A DNA stretch of 64,000 bases from Archangium sp. (lineage in GTDB: Bacteria > Myxococcota > Myxococcia > Myxococcales > Myxococcaceae): contig JAUXRX010000048.1 of the NCBI GenBank assembly GCA_030681645.1, positions 38,235 to 102,234 on the forward strand, given 5' to 3'. Below the pieces are notes generated by a model. That model had not been told where the DNA came from. It was given only the letters and a program-made list of their open reading frames with translations, and ran no database searches. Positions 54,859 to 63,100 of this stretch are shown piece by piece (within the stretch, counting starts at the first letter, position 1; every line of letters begins with the position of its first letter). Made by a program: the position numbers and the translations under genes.

Positions 54859-55323
54859 TCAGCAACAGCACTTCTGATTGTCAAATCGTGCTCGCAGTCC
54901 GCTTGCGGGACTGCTTTTCTGGGGCGACAGTCGGGAAATGCGTGATGACTGCCTGATGGCGCCGCTCTGCTTCTTCTTGAGAACGCGCCTCTTGGCTAAT
55001 TCGTATTCAAGGTGTTTGACACGCCGCCCATTCCTCGCGATCAGTACGACCTCGGACGAGGGGTGGATTCCGCCCAGTTCTGTCTTGATGTGCGGCAAGT
55101 TCTCGATCGAATTCGAAATTCTCTCGAAGTTCTTTCTTATCCCGTATTCGTGAATCCGAATTATTGAGAGCGCTCGCCTGGGATCTAGCCGTGGCTCGGG
55201 CAGGCCTGACGGGTAGACCTCCACAGATGGCCCAAGCTCATCCATTCGGGCAATTCGAACGAGGATGCTTCGATAGACTGCGTGTCGCAGGACATCCCCG
55301 ACCTTCAGTGATCTCACAGTCAT
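54859..55323 (-). CDS. Uncharacterised small protein, possible immunity or orphan gene
   Basis: The 154-residue protein from ATG 55323 (AAGGCGAG lies 8 bases upstream) has a beta-rich first half (VGDVLRHAVYRSILVRIARM) and a basic tail with a run of Lys and Arg, then three terminal Cys. AT content is higher than in the surroundings. I do not know the family. Its place beside a toxin graveyard suggests an immunity or cassette-associated gene, but that is inference. Confidence 0.5.
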   Translation of the reverse strand: MTVRSLKVGDVLRHAVYRSILVRIARMDELGPSVEVYPSGLPEPRLDPRRALSIIRIHEYGIRKNFERISNSIENLPHIKTELGGIHPSSEVVLIARNGRRVKHLEYELAKRRVLKKKQSGAIRQSSRISRLSPQKSSPASGLRARFDNQKCCC

Positions 55324-55426
55324 TACTTGCACTCGCCTTGAGTTCCGTTGTCAGGTCGCTCTTGACATCAGGATCGACCCCCGAGGCCTTGAGGTTGTCC
55401 AGCATCTTCCTGCAAAGACTCTTCAT
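55238..55426 (-). other. Short open reading frame, possible frameshifted 5' part of the gene at 54859-55323
   Basis: A 62-codon frame starts MKSLCRKMLDNLKASGVD and overlaps the gene at 54859 in another frame. Its first 36 residues look protein-like. It could be a separate small gene or the original N-terminus of that gene before a one-base frameshift near 55323. Confidence 0.25.
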
Positions 55427-55555
55427 CGCCCTAGGCCCACGCGTGTCCGCTGCCCGCTCCCGGTGCGTCAGGGTTCGAAGCCCGGCTGGCGTTCGTCGCG
55501 ATCACCGCGCACTCCGCGCTGGCTCGTCGTGGTTCGGCCGATCGCTGCGACAACG

Positions 55556-55612
55556 ACGCCCGTGCTATCTAATCATCATGCCGTGTTCGGAGTATTCGGT
55601 AGGGACAGTGGT
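55556..55612. repeat. IS-like direct repeat B, copy 1
   Basis: CGTGCTATCTAATCATCATG and following bases match 56479-56534 closely (CGTGCTATCTGATCGTCATG), including a shared GTTCGGAGT and CGGTAGGGACA. A partial third copy at 55613-55643 (TATCTGATCGTCGTGTCGCG) follows directly. The 232-base gap 55427-55658 contains no other feature. Confidence 0.55.
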
Positions 55613-55658
55613 ATCTGATCGTCGTGTCGCGTTCGGCGTTTTGTGCTGTCCATACTGA

Positions 55659-56045
55659 CTACAGCGAGACGCCGACCTCGCTCAGTGCCTCCGCGAATCG
55701 TGTCCAAATTGAACTGTCGAAGTCGGCGATGCCACTCGGACGCCGCTTGACGAGTCCTCCCGAAATTGCCGCCATGTATGCCTCGTAGAAGACCGCCATC
55801 CCCCCGAGACAGGCCGCGCGATCGTGCTTGAGTGATTCTCGAATTTCTGGAAGCGCCCAGTACTCCTCCTCCATTTTGTATTGCCTTGAGTAGTACGGTT
55901 CGGTCGGATTGGAGGCAGGCGTGCTAGGCCAGGATTCTGCGAACTCGATGACGCTGGTGAGCAGCGGATTGATGGGTGGGCTCACATTTGGAAGGAGGAG
56001 GCGAAGTGCCTGGGCTCCCGACTTCACGCGGTCTTCAGGGGACAC
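55659..56045 (-). CDS. Putative immunity protein for an orphan toxin fragment
   Basis: The 128-residue protein from GTG 56045 (GGAGGA 4-5 bases upstream; a TTG at 56057 is in frame but less likely) is acidic to neutral, with no signal peptide. It overlaps the end of the deaminase-like fragment by 11 bases, the usual arrangement of toxin and immunity genes. The family is not recognised. Function follows from position and size only. Confidence 0.5.
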   Translation of the reverse strand: MSPEDRVKSGAQALRLLLPNVSPPINPLLTSVIEFAESWPSTPASNPTEPYYSRQYKMEEEYWALPEIRESLKHDRAACLGGMAVFYEAYMAAISGGLVKRRPSGIADFDSSIWTRFAEALSEVGVSL

Positions 56046-56250
56046 GCTTTCCTCCAATCACAACAATAACCTCGTTGGTAGTCGCATTCCGAATAACGAT
56101 CCGCATCTCGGGATAGGCTCGTGAAAGTTGGATGAGAACGCCAGGACGCGCATTGGCGTTGTTGAACCCGGACTTGCAGGTTGCGCATGGCGGTTCTCCT
56201 GCTTGAATTTCGAGTGTCTTGCCTCGCGTCGCTCCAGGTCCGATTCCCTT
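56035..56250 (-). pseudogene. Orphan toxin C-terminal fragment with deaminase-like PCxxC motif
   Basis: The minus-strand frame is open for about 70 codons and ends at TGA 56035-56037. It carries GEPPCATCKSGF (PCxxC at 56176-56190), then LIQLSRAYPEMRIVIRN and a short beta-rich end. A PCxxC after a Glu-Pro and before a helix and strand is the second metal-binding motif of cytidine-deaminase-fold toxins; the upstream H/CxE part is missing. The frame is lost near 56250, where a transposase fragment begins. I infer a displaced Rhs toxin tip cut by an insertion. Confidence 0.45.
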
Positions 56251-56480
56251 CGAGTTCCCCGTACTGCGAGCGCGTCATCGGCACGCTGCGCCGGGAGCTG
56301 CTCGACCACGTCATCATCCTCGGCGAGCGCCACGCGGCCCGCCTGCTGATGGAGTACGTCGCGTACTACAACGGCAGCCGCACCCACCTCGCGCTCGACA
56401 AGGACGCGCCGGAACATCGCGCCCTCGCGCGCATTGTACTCGGCCTCGTCGCGGTTCAGCCGAACGCTGTGACCGCGCTG
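56250..56480 (+). pseudogene. Transposase C-terminal remnant (integrase-core type)
   Basis: The reading frame has SPYCERVIGTLRRELLDHVI and EYVAYYNGSRTHLALDKDAP, the end of DDE/integrase-core transposases (the last Glu of the catalytic triad is E in YCERVIGT). The N-terminal two-thirds, with the two Asp residues, is missing, so the element is dead. The flank carries repeats B and A. Confidence 0.8.
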
Positions 56481-56534
56481 CCCGTGCTATCTGATCGTCA
56501 TGTCGCGTTCGGAGTTTTCGGTAGGGACAAGGGT
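56479..56534. repeat. IS-like direct repeat B, copy 2
   Basis: This segment matches the copy at 55556-55612 and follows directly after the transposase remnant. It is probably the right end of the element. A weak inverted match occurs at about 56629-56655. Confidence 0.55.
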
Positions 56535-56581
56535 GACGAGAATGGCGACGTTGTGGTGCGTCCAGAGCGACGGAGTGCCCA
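56531..56581. repeat. IS-like direct repeat A, copy 2
   Basis: This copy of the segment at 54683-54731 is joined directly to repeat B. At 54683 repeat A occurs without repeat B beside it, so the element was rearranged. Confidence 0.5.
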
Positions 56582-56678
56582 ATGCGGATCTCGGCCTCAA
56601 AACGAAGCGACAACTCCCTGACAGAGGGCGACACCGGACGATCATCAAGTAGCAACAAGCGCGTGCCCGCAAGCCAAC

Positions 56679-57182
56679 TCAGTCCTTTGCCATGTATGCG
56701 ACGTAACCGGTGGATCCGTTTACGTCGACTATTTGTCTGTCATGAACCCTCAGGCTGAGTGCGTGTTCCTGGTCCCAGCGCGGCGTCAATAGGATCTTCG
56801 CGAGATACGGCGGCGTGAATAGGTCGTGCCGACTAACGACTATTTCGTATGGAGGAAGGAGTTGAGTCTTGATTTGCTCCCGGGGGACGCCGCCAGGAGT
56901 CCCTTGGCTCGTCACCCAAGCTGGGTCGTTTGCCCAAGCCTCTTGGTATGATGCGTGAATCGTGTTTGTGATTAGCGCTGAGCAGTCGTCAGCAAAGGTC
57001 ACCAACTCTTCCGCCATCTGGAGCATCTTAGTGTCGGGCGGCTTGCCCGCGTCTGTTTGAAGGGTGATCTCGAAATCGCCAAAGGCGGTGTGGGCCGGAG
57101 TCTTGCACGTCCAGGTCGCGAGCGTGCCGCGCCTCGGCACCAGTTTGAAGTCCGAGAGTTGACGGCGTTTCTGCGCTTTCAT
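56679..57182 (-). CDS. Putative immunity protein of the Rhs nuclease
   Basis: The 167-residue protein starts at an ATG overlapping the Rhs stop by 4 bases (ATGA). Mixed alpha/beta regions include AFGDFEITLQTDAGKPPD and a long helix with MLQMAEELVTFADDCSALIT; there is no signal peptide. Size, position and overlap are those of a cognate immunity protein, which would bind and block the WHH nuclease tip in the cytoplasm. The fold recalls DUF6985-type proteins, but I cannot confirm it. Confidence 0.7.
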   Translation of the reverse strand: MKAQKRRQLSDFKLVPRRGTLATWTCKTPAHTAFGDFEITLQTDAGKPPDTKMLQMAEELVTFADDCSALITNTIHASYQEAWANDPAWVTSQGTPGGVPREQIKTQLLPPYEIVVSRHDLFTPPYLAKILLTPRWDQEHALSLRVHDRQIVDVNGSTGYVAYMAKD

Positions 57183-60100
57183 TTGTATCTCTGGCAGTTT
57201 GCTCGTTGAAATTGTTCGACACCGCCCCAATGGCCCCACGCCTTGTGGGCTGCGGTAAGAACCAGTTGCATCGTTCCTTCGTTCGTAATCGGATTGTAGT
57301 CATCTAGATGATGCCAAGTGTATCCGGTTGGCGGAGTCTGCGTGTTGCCGATGTTGGCCTTCACGTTTGCAAGGCCAAAGTCTGCATCTCGGCTCCCGGA
57401 GTACTGGATTCTCACAATGGCCTTCTGTCCAGCTCCCTTGTACAGGTATGGGGATGTTGCGAAGTTGATCCCTCGGCCGTTTCTTACGGGCGTCCAGTCG
57501 GGGAAGTCCTCGAGTCCAGCCACGAGCTTGGGCGGAGTGTTCCCCAATAATTCAGTTTCCTCCAAGTCATCAAGCCAGTCGCACTCGCCGAACGAGCCGA
57601 AGCCCGAGGTCACGGTCATCGCAGCGACGACGGCTCCTTGGCTCTCGAGGCTCGGAATCCCGATCGCGGTCGTCGCTAAGGTCTCGCCCGAGAGCCCAGA
57701 GAGGGAAGGCGGCCCGCCTATGCCAGTCAGTCCGCTCCCCAAACCGGCTAGAGACCTGCTGAGCCCGTATCCTCCCCAGGCCGCAATTGCTGCGCGGGGA
57801 GCAGCAGCGCCACAAGCTTCTGGCGCCATAACCGAGGTCGACGTACAAGCTTCGAAGCCCGCCACGATGGGTTGGGCAATCCCGTTGATGGTGCCTTCAA
57901 TGGCCTTTGCGGCGGTGATGCTTGGGCCCTGTGTGATGGTTTGTCGCACGGCGCCGGTGAGCGCGGAGTTTTTTCGAGCCTCTTCGTCGTAAGTGATGAG
58001 GTAAGGCGACCAACTATCATCCCACTGCCAGATTGGCAGCATTCCGCCTGAGAATCCTTTCAGGGCGCTGCCTCCAAAGTAGACATAGGCGTTGAGGGGG
58101 CCACGCACCATTGTCGAGGTGGAGCCAATTGCAGAGTTAAAGAATCGCTCTGGCTTGCTGCAGGTCTCAGGAGAGCACGCGACAGGTCTCGCGAGAGCCT
58201 GCATGCAAAGTTCGACGACGGGTGCGTCGGCTCCGTGTCTTTGCTGACAATACTGCATGTTTTGCACTGCCACGAATGCGTCGTCCGGGACTTGACGACC
58301 GTCAGGGTCCGTGAAGCGAGCGGGCGAGAGGTTGGCGTACGACCAGGGGCCGAGGGCGTTGGGCGACGAGAGATAGGAGTCGGCGCCGATGGAGTCGCGA
58401 GAGAGGAAGATACCGAACTCATCATCCGCCCAACGCTGCTTCGCGTATTTCGCCCCAGCGACCGGTTCCTCCAGATACCCAGTGAAGCCAACGCTGGTGA
58501 GCTGCGGCCCTCCGGACTGCTTGCCCAGCACAGAGAACGTCGCCGATGACGAAGCCGTCGCAGACACCTGGTTGATGACGCTCCCCAGTGCGTCGTGAGC
58601 GAAGCGCACGTCACCCTGCGCGACGGCGTACGGCCCGACGCCGACGTGGGGCACCCCATTCTCCGCGACGAGCGACTCGCCCACGTAGGTGAACTGCCGA
58701 GCTGGCAGCCCCACTCCGATGGCGCTGCGCCGCATGCCCATCTGGTCGTATTCGAAGACGAGGCCGCCAGCCGACGTCATGCGGCTGAAGGCATCCCAGG
58801 TGGGCGCAGTCGAGACGCCGCTGACCGTGCGGGAAGTGACGCGCCCGGCGCCGTCGTAGCCCCAGTGCGCGACCGTGACGGGCGTGCTGGGCGCGGTCAC
58901 GTCGACGACCGAACTGAGCGCCCCCGTCAGCCCATCATAGTCGTACTGCCGCTCCATCGTGTGCCCGGCCTGGGTGAAGCTGACCGGCCACGTGCCTGGA
59001 GGGAATTGCTTCTCACCCGCCCGACTCCCATCAGCGTGCAGACTCCACGCCGTGGACGCACTGCTCCATTCCTGAGACGCGATGAGTCTGTCATTGGCGT
59101 CGTAGTCGAACCGACGCTCCAGAATGCCATCAGACTCGACGATGGGGTTGCCGCGCCCGTCGTACTGATAGCTGCGCACCACCGGGCCGTTGACGCAGTC
59201 AGTGCTGCTTCGGATGGTCGCGACGCGCCCTTCAGTATTGTAGCAGAAGCCCTCGGTCACCAGCAGGTCTAGGTCTGCCAGGAAGGACAGCCGCTGGCCG
59301 CCCCCCTCCCAGCCGACGGACGTGGTGCCCCAGGGTCCCGTCAACGATGAGAGCCGGTTGTTGGGGTCGTAGCCCGAGGTGACCGTGACCCCCGCGTGGG
59401 TCCGCGACTGAACGCGAGCCGACGCGCCATCGAAGCCGTAGGTGACCCGGTCGCCGTTCCGCGCCACCCCGGTGAGGCGGAGCGAGGCGTCGCGGGCATA
59501 GGTGGACGACGCGCTTCCGCGACTCGCGCCCGGGGCGGCCGCTTCATGAGCGAAGCGCAGCGTGTCCAGCCCGTCATAGAACGAGGAGTAGGTCGCGACC
59601 GACGGCGTGGCGCCGCCCGAGGCGGACACCGAGAGCACCCGGCCGCGTGAGTCGGAGAGCGTGGTGAGCGTCCCCATGCCGTCTGGGAGGCTGGTGGCTC
59701 CAACGCCGTCGCTCCAGAGGGTCGTCCACGTCTTGGCCCCGTCCACGTGTGACTTGACGCGGCCGAGGGCGTCGTAGTCCCAGAACTGCTCGAGGAGCGG
59801 CCCGGCGGGAGGCGTGACTTTCTTGAGGCGGGCGAGCGCGTCGTATTCGTAACTCCAGACAGTCGAGTCGGGCAGGGTGGTTGAGAGCAGCTCACCCTGT
59901 GGGCCGTATTTGAACCTCGTCTCGGATGTGCCCACGGTGCGGGTCTTGGGGTTCCCTTCATCGTCCCAGGTGGCGCTGGTGGTGAAGCCCCGGTAGGTCC
60001 TGGAGAGCTCGAGGCCGCGACCGTCCAGGGCCAGCTCCGTCACGCCATCGGGTGCCTCGATCCGGCGGACGCGCCCTCTCGGATCGTACTTCCAGAGGGT

Positions 60101-63100
60101 CGTTTCCGGGTCGGGCCCAAATACCAGGGACTCCAGGCGTCCATCCGAGCCGTACTTGAGCAGGCTCATCGCCGAGTTGGAGGGGTGCTGCTGCACCTGC
60201 CGTCCCTCAGCGTCGTTCACGAACTGGTCAATGAGCGCGCCGCGCTCGTGGCGCACCGGCAGCCCCAGCGCATCGACGTCGATGACGTCCTGGATGACGT
60301 CGACATTGGGGGTGAGGAGCGGGTCGAGGCCCGCCGGGAGAGTCCCCATGGTCCAGGTGTGAGTGATGGTGTTGCGATTGCCTGCCCAGACATGGCTGTC
60401 GGTGGCCGTCCAGCTCCGGCCCGGCGCGCTGAACGACTCGAAGGACCTCTCCAGTCTTCCGCGAGCCGAGTAGTCGAACACCGAGGTCGCGCTCCACGAG
60501 CCCTCGGTGCGGACCTCCTGCTTGAGCGCGTTGCCTTCCCAGGTCCGATCCACCTCGAACGTGCCGGACGTGAGGGTCACCGTCTCATGAGCGACCTGCC
60601 CAGACCCAAGCAGGGTGCGCTGCGAGACGTTGCCAACTGCATCCGTCGTCTGAATGACTCCGTTCGGCAGATAGGCGTAGTTGGTCACCGCATCGGGCTG
60701 ACCGCTGGCCCGCTTTTCGGTTCGCTTCTTGAGCCGGCCACTGTCGTCGTATTCGAGCGTCACCAGCGAGTCGGCGTGCGGGCTGTCGACCGTCTTCAGG
60801 CGGTCTCCCTCGTAGGTGTAGGCGGTCTGCTTCCCTTCTTCGTCGATGCGGGTCTCGAGTCTGCCGGCCGCGTCGTAGCTGAACTGGGTGGTGCGCGCGT
60901 CGGGCCACTGGATCAGCAGCAGACGGCCGTTCGGGTCGTAGGAATACCGCGTCGTCTGTGACGCAGTCTGGCCCGTGACGTCCTCGGTCGAAGACAGGAG
61001 GAGGCCCCGCGCGTCGATGGTGGTCGTCCGCACCTCGGTGTGTGGGTCGATTCCCGTGAAGGCCTTCTCTTCGACGATCGTCGTGATGCCAGGCGCCGGG
61101 TTGTTGTGATCGAAGTTGTCGGAGTAGGCCCGGCGAATGACGACCCACTGGTTGCCATTGTGGCGCCGGATCTCGGTGACTCGTCCGAGGGCGTCATTGT
61201 AGTCGTACTCCTCGGTCAGCCCCAGGTCGGTCGTCCGGCTCTTGAGCCGCTTCGCCGCGTCATACGTGACCTGAATGTCCAGGCCGTTGCCGCCTGTGAT
61301 GTGGTTGATGTTCCCCCACGCGTCGACGGACGTGTTCACGGTCCGTGGCCCGTCGTGAATCTTGACCGGCGCGCCGGTGACGTCGAGCTCGCGGTAGCTC
61401 GTCTGCCCTCGCGTGAAGTTCGATCCGACCTTCCGTCCTACGGCATCGACGATCGCTGCGTTCGCGGCGCCGAACGCGTCCCGACCGGAGATCGGCCGGC
61501 CCTCTTTGTCTGGAGTGACCTGTTGTTCCGTGATCGCGCCCGTCTTGACTCCCGTGAGGAACGCCTCGCCGGGGGTGTAGCTGGGCAGGTGGGTCTTCCC
61601 GCGGACGTCGACGAACTCGACGAGCAGGCCGCCGTCGTACTTCCATTCTTCGGACTGGGTGACTGCGGCGCTGCTCGCAGAGCCGGCGCTCACCGTGGTC
61701 TCTCGTGAGAGCGGCAAGCCGTCTTCGATTTCCGTGGTGACCTTGCCGTTGGTCGCAGGGCATTCCTCGATGATCCGGAGGCCACCGGCCCGCGGCTGGT
61801 AGTCGTAGCTGTACTCGGTGGCAGGGGCACTGCCATGGCCGACGCCGCTTCGCAGGCTGAGGGGCCTCCCGACGCTGTCCAGTTGGGTCGTCTCCAGGTG
61901 CCAGGTCAGTCCGTTGGCGAGCGTGCTGCTGCTCTTGAGGCGGCCGACCTCGTCGTACTCGAGCTGCCGCTCGAAGCCGCTCAGTCCGGTCGTCGCTCCT
62001 GGCAAGGTGTACGTCAGCTTCCTCGGGAGGCCGAAGAGGGGGTGCGGGTCCGTCGCGGTGACGTTGCGCCCGTACTCGTCCGTCCAGCTCTGGAGGGTGC
62101 CGTTGGCGTCGTACACGGCTCCGCTGAGGACTGAGTAGGGGCCGATCGTGATCGACTCCACGTCTCCGGTCGGCGAGACGGCCGTGGCGATCGTGACGTC
62201 TCCGCCGGCACGATGGAGCTTGGTTTGGAGCGGGATCCCGAAGCGCTCGTCGATGCTCGAGATGGTGGTGACGGCCGTCTGCGGAAGCGTCGGCTGCGCG
62301 GTCGCGATCGCCTGAGGATGCGCCCCACCCAACTCGAAGCCCGTGGGTCGCTGGCGTACATCGAAGAGCGTCTGCAATTTGACGCTCGTGGCGTCTTGAG
62401 CAGGTGAGTTGGGGATGAGGCCCTTGGGTCCATCCTGTGGATCCCAGGTCATCGTGAGCTTGCTCGTGCCTCTGGTCGAGGAGAGCAGGGCACCGTCGGG
62501 GTTGAGGAGGATCTGACTCGAAGTGCCGTCGGGCCAGCCAAGGACGCGGGTAGCACCCGTCCACGTCAACGAGATCGGCTTTCCAGATTGCCCGGGTCGC
62601 GTCGCCTCCGACACCGTCTCCCCCTCCTTGAGCCACGGGTAGGGCGGCGGAATGGTGGAGGAGGTGGGTCGCGCATACTTGACCGTCGACTGGTTGAGCT
62701 CGTCAGTGGCAGGGCCGGTGAAGAAGTCGGCTCGCTCGAGCTCATTCATGAGCGCCTGGTTCTTCTCGTTCGTGGGATAGGTGTACTTCCAGCCGAAAGG
62801 CACAGCAGCGGTGAGCGCGGTCGCAGTGACCGTGGCCTTGGTGAGGTTGTGACGGTCGTCTTGTTTGAAGTCGACGCGGTAGAGGTTGCTGGGGAAGACG
62901 ACGCCGGCCACCGTCGTCGACACGTCCTGGAGAGTGACGCGTTGCAGTTGCTGCAATCCGCCGCGCTCGTGAGTGGGGTTGGCTGGCGCGAAAGGTTGGT
63001 ACGCGAAGGCGAGCTGCAGCTTGCTCCCCACCCGGGTGACCTCGTCGACCCGGATGGTGCCGGGGACGTATTTGACGGTGATCCAGTTGGCGCCGGGCGC

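Noticed and set aside
56024..56317. 97-codon minus-strand frame over the toxin/transposase junction
   Set aside because: Wrong frame: the neighbouring frame carries the PCxxC motif and ends beside the immunity start.
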